Shown piece by piece: positions 1 to 6,823 of a stretch of 37,659 nt of DNA (position 1 is its first letter; each line of letters begins with the position of its first letter). The translations under genes and the position numbers were made by a program. Location of the stretch: positions 1-37,659 of the forward strand of contig NZ_AECZ01000038.1 in assembly GCF_000179555.1 (NCBI RefSeq), written 5' to 3'. The DNA is from Solidesulfovibrio fructosivorans JJ]. Lineage in GTDB: Bacteria > Desulfobacterota > Desulfovibrionia > Desulfovibrionales > Desulfovibrionaceae. The notes beneath the pieces are model-generated. The model did no database searches. It was not told the origin of the DNA and saw only the letters and a list, made by a program, of their open reading frames with translations.

Positions 1-14
1 TCCCCCTCTCGCAT
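1..14. repeat. Partial copy of the GCGAGAGGGGG hairpin repeat
   Basis: The first bases, TCCCCCTCTCGCAT, match the right arm of the hairpins ending at 11605 and 21666. The window therefore starts inside another copy, just beyond the 3' end of the leftward protease gene, the same 3'-flank position as other copies. Confidence 0.6.
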
Positions 15-26
15 CATCCCCCTCTC

Positions 27-1367
27 CTATACAACGCCCATGCGGGCGTAGTAGCCGCGGCCGCCGCGTTCGATCAGCATGATGACCTGCCGGTTCATGC
101 GCGAGAGGTACACGGCCCGGGTGAATTCCTTTTGTCCGGCCAGCTTTTCCCCGCCGATCTGCACCAGCACATCTCCCGGGCGCAGGCCCAGTTTGGCCGC
201 CGGCGAGCCGGGCGTGACGCCGGTGACGGTGACGCCCTTGCCGACCGAGACGGAAAGTCCCCAGCGCTGTCCGGCCACGGCCACGGCTTCCTTGTCCGTA
301 AAGGCCGTGGGCACGGCGGAAAGGCGCGTTTCGCCCTTGCCGCGCCGCACCGTCAGGCTGAGCGCGTCGCCCACGGGCGAGGTGCGCAGGATGCCGAGGT
401 ACTGGTCCTTGTCGTCGATGTCCGTGTTGCCGACGGCGGTGATGAGGTCGCCGCGGCGCAGCCCGGCCTTGGCCGCCGCCGAGCCCTCGGCCACTTCGGT
501 CACGAGCATGCCGCGCGGCCGGTCCAGCTCGAAGTAGCGGGCCAGGCGCGCGTCCACGTCCTGGCCGGACAGGCCGAGCCAGGCCGGGGTCACGCCGTGG
601 CCGCCGACGATCTGTTCCACCACACGGCGGGCCTTGTTGATGGGGATGGCGAAGCCGATGCCCTCGGCCCCGGCCTGGATGGCCATGTTGATGCCGATGA
701 CCTCGCCGGCGAGGTTGACCAGCGGACCGCCGCTGTTGCCGGGATTGATGGCCGCGTCGGTCTGGATGAGGTTGGCGTAGGCCCCGCCTTCGTGTTTGAG
801 CGAACGCCCCACAGCCGAGATCACGCCCGTGGTCACGGTGTTGGTGTAGCCGAAGGGGTTGCCGATGGCGATGGCCGTCTCGCCAATCATGATGTCGGAG
901 GAGTCGCCCATGGTCGCCTGGGGCAGGTTCTTGCCGCCCGTTTTGAGGCGCAGCACGGCCACGTCGAAATCCGGGTCCGAGCCGACGAGGGAGGCGTCGA
1001 GGACCCGTCCGTCGAGAAGCCGGGCCTTGATGGACGCGCCGCCGGCGATGACGTGGGCATTGGTCAAAACGAGTCCCTTGGCCCCGTCGATGATCACGCC
1101 CGAGCCCAGGCTTTCCTGGGTCTCGCGCTGGGGACCGCCAAATCCCGGTCCGAAGAACTGGCGGAAAAACTCGTCATTGAAAAAGGGCCCCATGGCCGGG
1201 CCCCGGCGCTCCACGGTGCGGGCGGCCGTGATGTTGACCACGGCCGGGGCCACGGCGCGAACGGCCGTGACCACGGGCGTCACCCGGGCCTCGCGCCCGG
1301 CCAGAGCCGGCGTCGCGGCGCACACGAGGGCCAGAACGCAAAAAGAAAACGGGAAAAGACGTCGCAC
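27..1367 (-). CDS. Periplasmic serine endoprotease, HtrA/DegP family
   Basis: Envelope protein-quality protease that degrades misfolded periplasmic proteins. The 446-aa product starts with a Sec signal peptide (about residues 1-23, ending near ALA-GR). A trypsin-like domain follows with the full catalytic triad: H105 (TNAHV), D135 (DFDVAVL) and S212 (GNSGGPL). Two C-terminal PDZ domains lie at about residues 255-345 and 365-440, the Do/DegQ layout. Translation starts at GTG (1365-1367), supported by a GGAGG six bases upstream. It lies 57 bp downstream of hsp20 in the same direction, so the two are probably co-transcribed as a protein-damage response unit. Which Deg subtype it is cannot be told from sequence alone. 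Confidence 0.95.
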   Translation of the reverse strand: MRRLFPFSFCVLALVCAATPALAGREARVTPVVTAVRAVAPAVVNITAARTVERRGPAMGPFFNDEFFRQFFGPGFGGPQRETQESLGSGVIIDGAKGLVLTNAHVIAGGASIKARLLDGRVLDASLVGSDPDFDVAVLRLKTGGKNLPQATMGDSSDIMIGETAIAIGNPFGYTNTVTTGVISAVGRSLKHEGGAYANLIQTDAAINPGNSGGPLVNLAGEVIGINMAIQAGAEGIGFAIPINKARRVVEQIVGGHGVTPAWLGLSGQDVDARLARYFELDRPRGMLVTEVAEGSAAAKAGLRRGDLITAVGNTDIDDKDQYLGILRTSPVGDALSLTVRRGKGETRLSAVPTAFTDKEAVAVAGQRWGLSVSVGKGVTVTGVTPGSPAAKLGLRPGDVLVQIGGEKLAGQKEFTRAVYLSRMNRQVIMLIERGGRGYYARMGVV

Positions 1368-1424
1368 GAAAAGCCTCCGGGCGGGAAATGCGAAAGGAAA
1401 GGGAAAACGGCGGAAAACCGGCCG

Positions 1425-1850
1425 TCAGTTGATGGGAATACGGCGGCGCAGGCGTTCGGGCCGGACCTTGGGCACGACGATCTCCAGCACCCCGTCCTTC
1501 ATCACGGCCGTGATCTCCGCCCGGGACACGCCCTTGGGCAGGGCGAACCGACGGCAAAACGGACCGTAGGAACGTTCGAGGATCTGGTACACGCCGCAGG
1601 CATCCTTTTCAAAGGCCCGCCGGCCCTCGACCACCAGAAACCGGCCCCGGGCCTCCACGGAAACATCCTCGCGGGCCACGCCCGGAAGTTCCAGCACGAC
1701 GCGGAAATCCTCGGCCGTTTCCATCACGTCGGCCACCGGCTGCCAGGCATAGGCGGCCTCTTTCATGCCGGCCGGTTCCAGGGCGATGCCCTCGGCCTCC
1801 GCCCGGATTTCGGACAGGGCCATCCACGGGCTCCAATGCAGCTTGGCCAT
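1425..1850 (-). CDS. Small heat-shock protein, Hsp20/alpha-crystallin family
   Basis: ATP-independent holdase chaperone that binds unfolding proteins in the cytoplasm. The alpha-crystallin domain spans about residues 40-135 (ADVMETAEDFRVVLELPGV through GVLEIVVPK) and includes the conserved G-x-L motif near its end. The arginine-rich C-terminus ends RRRIPIN; its I-P-I is the I-x-I motif used for oligomer assembly. I chose the ATG at 1848-1850 because GGAG stands six bases upstream. An in-frame ATG at 1860-1862 would add four residues but has its GGAGG 14 bases away. It lies between the Trm112-like gene and the HtrA gene, all in one direction. Confidence 0.92.
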   Translation of the reverse strand: MAKLHWSPWMALSEIRAEAEGIALEPAGMKEAAYAWQPVADVMETAEDFRVVLELPGVAREDVSVEARGRFLVVEGRRAFEKDACGVYQILERSYGPFCRRFALPKGVSRAEITAVMKDGVLEIVVPKVRPERLRRRIPIN

Positions 1851-1894
1851 GCGCGGCTCCATTTAGCCGGGGGAAACCTCCCCGGGCTTTTGCA

Positions 1895-2098
1895 TCAATC
1901 CTTGACCGAACGTTTGCCGGCATCCCACTCGGCCTGGGGCACGGCTTCCTCGACGAGCATGATGGGAATGTCGTCGCGCACCGGGTAGACAACGCCGCAG
2001 GGCTTGCAGGCAAGGCCTTCGCCCTCGCCGAGAACCGTAAGCTCGCCCTTGCATTTGGGGCAGGCCAGAATGGTAAGCAGATCGGGATTAATGGTCAC
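1895..2098 (-). CDS. Trm112/YcaR-family zinc-binding protein
   Basis: Small (67 aa) member of the Trm112p-like/UPF0434 family. It has a zinc-ribbon core with CPKC at residues 13-16 and CKPC near residues 31-34, followed by the family signature YPVRDDIPIML. In eukaryotes and archaea, Trm112 activates methyltransferases. The role of the bacterial short forms is poorly defined, so the function here is unassigned. It starts at GTG (2096-2098) with AAGGAG upstream. It is the first gene of the leftward Trm112-hsp20-htrA cluster and is 32 bp from hsp20. Confidence 0.88.
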   Translation of the reverse strand: MTINPDLLTILACPKCKGELTVLGEGEGLACKPCGVVYPVRDDIPIMLVEEAVPQAEWDAGKRSVKD

Positions 2099-2128
2099 AG
2101 GGCGTCTCCTTTGCGAGAGTGTGGGCCA

Positions 2129-2157
2129 GTGATAGCCAAATCGAAGGCCGGACGCAA
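2129..2157 (-). promoter_or_regulatory. Candidate sigma-70 promoter for the Trm112-hsp20-htrA cluster
   Basis: Read on the minus strand, TTGCGT (2157-2152) is followed after 17 bases by TATCAC (2134-2129). The start point would be near 2122, about 24 bases before the GTG. The match is modest and no heat-shock (CIRCE or sigma-32) element was recognised. Confidence 0.4.
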
Positions 2158-2163
2158 CGGAGG

Positions 2164-2192
2164 TTCACAATGTCGCCGCGCCGGGCTATGCT
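2164..2192 (+). promoter_or_regulatory. Candidate sigma-70 promoter for the PHP gene, possibly leaderless
   Basis: TTCACA (2164-2169) and TATGCT (2187-2192) are separated by exactly 17 bases. The expected start point, about seven bases downstream, coincides with the A of the ATG at 2199. There is no Shine-Dalgarno before that ATG, which fits a leaderless transcript. Confidence 0.42.
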
Positions 2193-2198
2193 GACTTC

Positions 2199-3101
2199 AT
2201 GGCGCTTATTGACCTGCACACGCATTCCACGGCCTCCGACGGCACGTTCGCCCCCGGGGACCTGGTGGCCCTGGCCGCGCAAAAAAACCTCGCCGCTGTG
2301 GCGCTCACCGACCACGACACCCTGGAGGGACTGGCCGAAGCCCGGACCGCCGGCGAGAGATACGGCGTGGACGTGGTGTCCGGAGTCGAACTGTCCGTGG
2401 CCGACGGCGACAGGTCGGTGCATCTGGTGGGCCTTTTCCTGCCCGACGCCCCCGGCCCCCTGGCCGAGGCGCTGGCCTACCTGCGCAGCCGCCGCCACGA
2501 CCGCAACCGCCGCATCCTCGACAAGCTGCGCGAATGCGGCATTCCCATCGAATACGACACGGTCACGGCCCTGGCCAGGGGAGCGGTCGGACGGCCGCAC
2601 ATCGCCCAGGTCCTCGTGTCCATGGGCGCGGTGACGAGCTTCAAGGAGGCGTTCACCCGCTACCTCGGGACCTACGGCCGGGCCTACGTGCCCAAGGACA
2701 AGCTGACCTTCGGCCGGGCCGTGGAGCTGATCCACGGCGAAGGCGGGCTGACCGTGCTGGCCCACCCTTACATCCTGGGGCTGGCCGGGCCGGCGCTGGC
2801 CGAGACGGCGGGGCGCTACCGCGATCTCGGGCTCGACGCCATCGAGGCCTTCTATCCCGAGCACTCCCAGGCCCAGACCCTGGAATATCTGGCCTTGGCC
2901 CGCAAGCTGGGACTCGGCGTGTCGGGCGGCTCGGACTTTCACGGCGACGCCAAGCCGGAAATCGAGCTGGGGCGCGGCCGGGGCAACCTGCGGGTGGACA
3001 TCTCCGTCCTGGACCTGCTGCGGGCAAGGCAGGCCAAGCGCCAGGCCGGATTGGCCCCGGACGAAGAAAAAGGGCTTGACCAACCCCCCGGGGCAATGTA
3101 A
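2199..3101 (+). CDS. PHP-domain metal-dependent phosphoesterase (RNase AM/YciV-like)
   Basis: 300-aa stand-alone PHP protein of the YciV/TrpH class. Characterised members hydrolyse 3',5'-nucleoside bisphosphates and trim 5' RNA ends. Metal-binding motifs are in family order: DLHTHS near residue 5, LTDHDT near residue 41, a GVELS strand, AHPY near residue 188 and GGSDFHGD near residue 246. It has no polymerase or histidinol-phosphatase extensions, and length is normal. The ATG at 2199 has no ribosome-binding site. Its stop codon overlaps the -10 of the rplU promoter and is 32 bp from rplU. The exact substrate is inferred from family membership. Confidence 0.88.
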   Translation: MALIDLHTHSTASDGTFAPGDLVALAAQKNLAAVALTDHDTLEGLAEARTAGERYGVDVVSGVELSVADGDRSVHLVGLFLPDAPGPLAEALAYLRSRRHDRNRRILDKLRECGIPIEYDTVTALARGAVGRPHIAQVLVSMGAVTSFKEAFTRYLGTYGRAYVPKDKLTFGRAVELIHGEGGLTVLAHPYILGLAGPALAETAGRYRDLGLDAIEAFYPEHSQAQTLEYLALARKLGLGVSGGSDFHGDAKPEIELGRGRGNLRVDISVLDLLRARQAKRQAGLAPDEEKGLDQPPGAM

Positions 3102-3104
3102 AAA
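3076..3104 (+). promoter_or_regulatory. Candidate sigma-70 promoter for rplU-rpmA
   Basis: TTGACC (3076-3081) and TAAAAA (3099-3104) are spaced by 17 bases and overlap the end of the PHP gene. A start near 3111 would give a leader of about 23 bases that carries the GGAGG at 3120-3124. Confidence 0.5.
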
Positions 3105-3133
3105 GCGCCTCTTCCCTATCGGAGGTCAAACCC

Positions 3134-3442
3134 ATGTACGCAATCGTTATGGCTGGCGGCAAGCAATACAAGGTCCAGGAAGGGGCCACCATCACCGTGG
3201 ACCTGCTTCCGGCCGAAGCCGGCTCCCAATACGTTCTGGACAAGGTGCTGCTGGTTGGCGGCCCCGAGGTCAAGGTGGGCGCGCCCTATGTTGCCGGCGC
3301 GGCCGTGACCTGCGAGGTTGCCGGGCACGTCAAAGGCAAGAAGATCATGGTCTTCCACAAGCGCCGCCGGCAGGATTCCCATAAAAAGCAAGGCCATCGC
3401 CAGAGCTACACCACGCTTAAGGTGCAGTCCATCCAGGCCTAG
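3134..3442 (+). CDS. rplU: 50S ribosomal protein L21
   Basis: Large-subunit protein that binds 23S rRNA near L20. At 102 aa it has the normal length. The N-terminus [14 protein letters not shown] and the C-terminal [15 protein letters not shown] block are diagnostic. GGAGG lies nine bases before the ATG. It is followed 24 bp later by rpmA, the near-universal bacterial pair. The obg GTPase gene that often follows rpmA is absent here. Confidence 0.98.
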   Translation: MYAIVMAGGKQYKVQEGATITVDLLPAEAGSQYVLDKVLLVGGPEVKVGAPYVAGAAVTCEVAGHVKGKKIMVFHKRRRQDSHKKQGHRQSYTTLKVQSIQA

Positions 3443-3466
3443 GCCGCAGTTTTAAGGAGCCCCGAC

Positions 3467-3745
3467 ATGGCACATAAAAAAGCGGGCGGCAGTTCCAGAA
3501 ACGGCCGCGACAGCGCCGGACAGCGGCGCGGCGTCAAGCGCTTCGGCGGCCAGCAGGTCGTCGCCGGCAACATCCTGGTGCGCCAGCTCGGCACCAAGTT
3601 CCACCCCGGCGAGGGCGTGGGCATGGGCCGCGACTACACCCTGTTCGCGCTGGTCAACGGCGTGGTGAAGTTCGAGAAGTACCTGCGCAACAAGCAGGTC
3701 AAGACCCGGGTGCTGGTCGTACCGGCTTCCGACACCACCCAGTAG
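3467..3745 (+). CDS. rpmA: 50S ribosomal protein L27
   Basis: Large-subunit protein whose N-terminal tail reaches the peptidyl-transferase centre. The product (92 aa) starts [16 protein letters not shown], with the classical mature N-terminus directly after Met, so it lacks the cleavable leader seen in Firmicutes L27. The family motifs VKRFGGQ and [10 protein letters not shown] are present. AAGGAG precedes the ATG. An intrinsic terminator at 3776-3803 closes the rplU-rpmA unit. Confidence 0.98.
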   Translation: MAHKKAGGSSRNGRDSAGQRRGVKRFGGQQVVAGNILVRQLGTKFHPGEGVGMGRDYTLFALVNGVVKFEKYLRNKQVKTRVLVVPASDTTQ

Positions 3746-3775
3746 CCTTTCGCGCGTATCACGCCTTTTTTTCTC

Positions 3776-3803
3776 GGGCGGGGGGTTATCCCCTCGCCCT
3801 TTT
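3776..3803 (+). terminator. Intrinsic terminator after rpmA
   Basis: A ten-pair stem (GGGCGGGGGG against CCCCTCGCCC, with one G-T pair) and a TTAT loop are followed directly by TTTT. It lies 31 bases after the rpmA stop. Confidence 0.75.
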
Positions 3804-3930
3804 CGCGTTGGGCGCCGCGTTTCCGTCCGGGCGGTTGCCCTTTGCGCGGGGGATGCGTAGTTTTATGCTCAAGCATCCGATCCCTAAACGGTTCGGCCGA
3901 ATCGGCCGATAGGGCTAGGACGGAGGTCCC

Positions 3931-4998
3931 ATGGCGGAACAGGGGCAGAAAGCCAACATCATCATCAAGCGGGTGAAAAAGGTCGCGGGCGGCGCCCACG
4001 GCGGCTCGTGGAAGGTCGCTTACGCCGACCTGGTCACGGCCATGATGGCCTTTTTCCTGCTGATGTGGCTTTTAAACATGGTGCCCCAGGAAAAAAAAGA
4101 ACAGCTCGCCTCCTACTTCAACGACTTCAGCCTGTTCCAGAACCCCGGCCCCTCGTCCCAGCTGCTCGATTCCGGGGGGCTCGGCCCGCCGGCCGTCGTC
4201 GTCGGCAGCCAGGACGAACGCCCGGACGTGGCCATCGACCGGGGCGGCAAGGAGCCCTCCGGCGGCGCGGGGCAGGATACCGGCGACCTCGACGGCGGCA
4301 AGCGCCTCGAGGCCAAGCGACGGGCCGAAGCGGCGGCCAAGGCCGACGCCGCGGCCAAGGCCCTGGAAGGACAGCTCGAACAGGCCCTGCAAAAGGACGT
4401 CCCGGAGCTGGCCGGCCAGGTGTCCGTCACCCAGAGCAACGACAAGGTGCGCATCGAGATCATGGACAAGGCCGACCGGCCGCTGTTCGACCTCGGCGGC
4501 GTGACGCTTTTGCCCGACGCCAAGCGCATCCTGGCCGCCGTCACCGACGTCATCAAAAAGGAAGGCGTCAAGGTGGCCATCGAGGGCCATACCGACGCCT
4601 ACCGCTATTCCGGCACCTACACCAACTGGGACCTTTCCGCCGGTCGGGCGCTCGCGGCCAGGCGGATGATGATCCAGCAGGGCCTCTCCCCCGACCAGGT
4701 GGCCGCGGTTACCGGCTATGCCGACACCAGGCCTTATGTTCCCGGCAATCTGTACGATCCGAAAAACCGCCGCATAAGCCTCCTGCTCTACCGGCAGCCC
4801 AAACCCGGCGAGAAGGCCGTCGGCGGCGTGGGTGGCGCGGGCGGCGCGGGCGGCGCGGGGAGCCCCGGCGCCGACGACGGCACAGGCGGCGTGGAAAAGA
4901 GCAAGGCCGTGGTCACGCCCAAGACGCCGAGCGTTGGCGATGTCCTGGAGCAGCAGATCGACAACCTTTACGACCGGTCGACCGAGAGCCAGTTCTAG
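3931..4998 (+). CDS. motB: Flagellar motor stator protein MotB
   Basis: Stator subunit that conducts protons and anchors the complex to peptidoglycan. A short basic cytoplasmic start is followed by HGGSWKVAYADLVTAMMAFF and one membrane helix at about residues 29-50. The ion-binding aspartate is D33, equivalent to E. coli D32. A long Ala/Lys-rich segment leads to an OmpA-like peptidoglycan-binding domain at about residues 180-290 (EGHTDAYRYSGTYTNWDLSAGRA, NRRISLLL). The C-terminal tail carries Gly-Gly-Ala repeats encoded by near-identical 9-base units (4828-4860), an insertion typical MotB proteins lack. GGAGG precedes the ATG. It lies upstream of motA, the reverse of the usual order. Confidence 0.93.
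   Translation: MAEQGQKANIIIKRVKKVAGGAHGGSWKVAYADLVTAMMAFFLLMWLLNMVPQEKKEQLASYFNDFSLFQNPGPSSQLLDSGGLGPPAVVVGSQDERPDVAIDRGGKEPSGGAGQDTGDLDGGKRLEAKRRAEAAAKADAAAKALEGQLEQALQKDVPELAGQVSVTQSNDKVRIEIMDKADRPLFDLGGVTLLPDAKRILAAVTDVIKKEGVKVAIEGHTDAYRYSGTYTNWDLSAGRALAARRMMIQQGLSPDQVAAVTGYADTRPYVPGNLYDPKNRRISLLLYRQPKPGEKAVGGVGGAGGAGGAGSPGADDGTGGVEKSKAVVTPKTPSVGDVLEQQIDNLYDRSTESQF
4828..4860 (+). repeat. Tandem 9-base GGCGCGGGC-type microrepeat inside motB
   Basis: Three to four copies of a 9-base unit encode (Gly-Gly-Ala)n in the MotB tail. Repeats this perfect are prone to slipped-strand length change, and the 9-base unit would keep the frame. Confidence 0.7.
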
Positions 4999-5022
4999 GC
5001 GCGGCGACTCCAGGGCGAAACT

Positions 5023-5889
5023 ATGTTCGCAATCATCGGCATCCTCATCGTCATCGGCTGCATCCTGGCCGGTTTCATCCTGGAAAAAGGCAATTTCGAT
5101 CTGCTTCTTTCGGCCGCCCCGCCGGAAATGCTCATGATCGGCGGCGGCGCGCTGGGCCAGCTGGTCTTAAGCGCCCCCAAGGACGTGCTCGGGGCCACCT
5201 TCAAGGGCGCGCTGTCCATCTTCGGCGGCATGACCACCAGCAAGGCCTACTACCTGGAGCTTCTCACCACCCTGTCGGGGCTTTATATGAAAATCCGCCG
5301 CGAAGGACTGGTGGCCATCGAAAAAGACGTGGAACGGCCGGCGGAAAGCCCCATTTTCAGCAACTTCGCCAAAAACAAGAAAAACCACGAAGTGCTGACC
5401 TTTATCTGCGACACCATGCGGATATTCTCCACGGTCAATATCGAAGCCCACGAATTCGAGAGCATCATGGACGCGGACATCGAAGCCACGGTGCACGAGG
5501 AGCTCGTCCCGTCCCACGCCATTTCCAAGACCGCGGACGCCCTGCCGGGCCTTGGCATCGTGGCCTGCGTGCTCGGCGTCGTTCTCACCATGGGCAAGAT
5601 CAACGAGCCGGCCGAAGTGCTCGGCCACAGCATCGGCGCGGCGCTGGTCGGCACGTTTCTCGGCGTGCTCATGGCCTACGGCTTCGTCGCGCCCATCGCC
5701 ACCAACATCGAGCACCGGGCCAAGGAAACCGAGGCCATCTTGCTGACGGCCAAGGCGTCGCTGACGGCCTTCGTGGGCGGCAACCCGCCGCCCGTGGCCC
5801 TGGAGGCCGGCCGCCGGGCCATCCCCATCCACAAGCGCCCCACCTTCGAGGAGCTGGAAGAGGCCATCAAGATCAGCAAGGGCAAGTAG
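5023..5889 (+). CDS. motA: Flagellar motor stator protein MotA
   Basis: Four-helix stator subunit that forms the ion channel with MotB and contacts the rotor. Helices lie at about residues 1-20, 33-50, 172-195 and 205-225. The cytoplasmic loop between helices 2 and 3 carries the charged rotor-contact segment (KNKKNHEVLTF). A conserved proline lies in ALPGLGIVA. The C-terminus PTFEELEEAIK is typical. At 288 aa it has the normal length. It begins 24 bp after motB and is probably translated from the same message; the ribosome-binding site before the ATG is weak, which suggests coupling. It converges with the lipoprotein gene. Confidence 0.95.
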   Translation: MFAIIGILIVIGCILAGFILEKGNFDLLLSAAPPEMLMIGGGALGQLVLSAPKDVLGATFKGALSIFGGMTTSKAYYLELLTTLSGLYMKIRREGLVAIEKDVERPAESPIFSNFAKNKKNHEVLTFICDTMRIFSTVNIEAHEFESIMDADIEATVHEELVPSHAISKTADALPGLGIVACVLGVVLTMGKINEPAEVLGHSIGAALVGTFLGVLMAYGFVAPIATNIEHRAKETEAILLTAKASLTAFVGGNPPPVALEAGRRAIPIHKRPTFEELEEAIKISKGK

Positions 5890-5914
5890 CGCGCCGCGAA
5901 AGCCCGGTCGGCCT

Positions 5915-6397
5915 TCAGCGCAAATAGACGGGCAGGACGATGTCGGCGCAGGGAATGGGAAAGGCCTTGGCCGCGATGTCGGCCACCACGCCGATATCGA
6001 GCCAGTATTCCTCGAAGTAGCCGTCCGCGTTGTAGGCTTGCGCCTTGGCGGCCAGAAAGGCCACGTCGCCGGTAGCGGCGGTCACGGCCAGATCGAGGAT
6101 CAAAAAAAGCCGCTTGGCCAGGGCGTCATCCTTCTCAAGCTTCGGGCAGCCGGTCGCCGCCCGGGCCGGATCGTATTCCACCGAGGCCCGGACCACGGTC
6201 TGGCCGGGATCGCCCGCGAACGTCTCCCAGACCACGTTTTTCACGCAAGGAGAAACGGCGAGCAGCGCATCGAGGGTCAGCCCGCCGACCCCGAGCGGCC
6301 GCCAGTTGCGGGCCGCCTCCTGGGCCTTGGGCGCAAAACAGCCCGCCACGGCCAACACCGTGAGCAACAAGACAGGCAGCATCGGCATCCGTTTCAT
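5915..6397 (-). CDS. Hypothetical lipoprotein
   Basis: Unrecognised 160-aa protein with a clear lipoprotein signal: a basic start (MKRMP), a hydrophobic core and the lipobox VAGC with acylated C20. The mature part contains paired cysteines (SPCVKN, TGCPKL, IPCADI) that could form periplasmic disulfides, but no catalytic motif is seen. I prefer the ATG at 6395-6397 because GGGGA lies about six bases upstream and it gives a compact signal peptide. An upstream ATG at 6412 would add five residues. It stands alone, convergent with motA, and a 426-bp gene-free region lies upstream. Confidence 0.72.
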   Translation of the reverse strand: MKRMPMLPVLLLTVLAVAGCFAPKAQEAARNWRPLGVGGLTLDALLAVSPCVKNVVWETFAGDPGQTVVRASVEYDPARAATGCPKLEKDDALAKRLFLILDLAVTAATGDVAFLAAKAQAYNADGYFEEYWLDIGVVADIAAKAFPIPCADIVLPVYLR

Positions 6398-6446
6398 GCG
6401 ATTCCCCGTCATTGCGGTGAGGCTTTTTCCCTATGGGTCGGTTGAC

Positions 6447-6526
6447 GGCCGGCGGACGGGGGAGCGGCCGCGCGCGGCGCATATTCGAAGAATACGCCTT
6501 CGCGTTCGCTCCCCCGTCCGCCGGCC
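6447..6526. repeat. Nested inverted repeat with 20-bp perfect arms
   Basis: Arms at 6447-6466 and 6507-6526 are perfectly complementary (GGCCGGCGGACGGGGGAGCG and its complement). The 40-base interior holds a second, AT-rich dyad around ATATTCGAAGAATA. This could form a two-tier cruciform or RNA stem. No gene is convincing here. It sits upstream of the leftward lipoprotein gene. Confidence 0.8.
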
Positions 6527-6694
6527 CAGGCCACCCGCGCCATATACGGGAGCGATCCCTTGCGTACGCTACGTAGTGGGATGCTCATAACTCTTGCCCC
6601 GTATGCGGTCTTCCCTCCCCCCGCATATGATCTTCTCTTGCAAAAGGATGAGGAATCAAGCCGTCCCCATCGAATACAACAACGCCTATCAAAC
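6527..6694. other. Gene-free stretch with no recognised content
   Basis: This middle part of the 426-bp gap between the lipoprotein start (6397) and the cyclase stop (6824) holds no convincing ORF, RNA gene or promoter. A leftward reading frame crosses it, but its composition follows the flanking repeats. Confidence 0.5.
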
Positions 6695-6711
6695 CATAAC
6701 AGATCGTTATG
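6695..6711. promoter_or_regulatory. Perfect dyad CATAAC-N5-GTTATG, possible operator
   Basis: Six-base arms (6695-6700 and 6706-6711) are separated by AGATC in a locally AT-rich stretch. The spacing suits a dimeric regulator. It lies about 300 bp upstream of the lipoprotein start, so its target is unclear. Confidence 0.35.
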
Positions 6712-6712
6712 A

Positions 6713-6803
6713 TTCAACTTTAAGCGTTATCCCCGTTGAAAGTTTTTGAAGGGGGTCCAGGGGGAAACTTTTTTCAAAAAGTTTCCCCCTGGCCGCCGGA
6801 GGC
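6713..6803. repeat. Intergenic dyad-plus-hairpin repeat, likely terminator of the cyclase gene
   Basis: A short AACTTT...AAAGTT dyad precedes a 17-bp stem (6757-6773 with 6776-6792, CCAGGGGGAAACTTTTT). It ends in the conserved tail GGCCGCCGGAGGC at 6791-6803. The hairpin lies 32 bases beyond the stop of the leftward cyclase gene and could terminate it. Confidence 0.85.
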
Positions 6804-6823
6804 GTTTCTTCTTCGTCGCCGCG

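Noticed and set aside
132-1988. Long rightward open frame (618 codons) over the htrA/hsp20 genes
   Set aside because: It is antisense to two clear genes. The His/Gly/Arg-rich composition is typical of opposite-strand frames in GC-rich DNA and no domain is visible.
4008-5927. Rightward open frame of 639 codons across motB and motA
   Set aside because: Out-of-frame shadow of the two stator genes, with an Arg/Gly/Pro-rich composition and no motif.
6409-6717. Leftward 102-codon frame in the gap upstream of the lipoprotein
   Set aside because: Its sequence is largely dictated by the 20-bp inverted repeat, there is no supporting ribosome-binding site, and no family is recognised.
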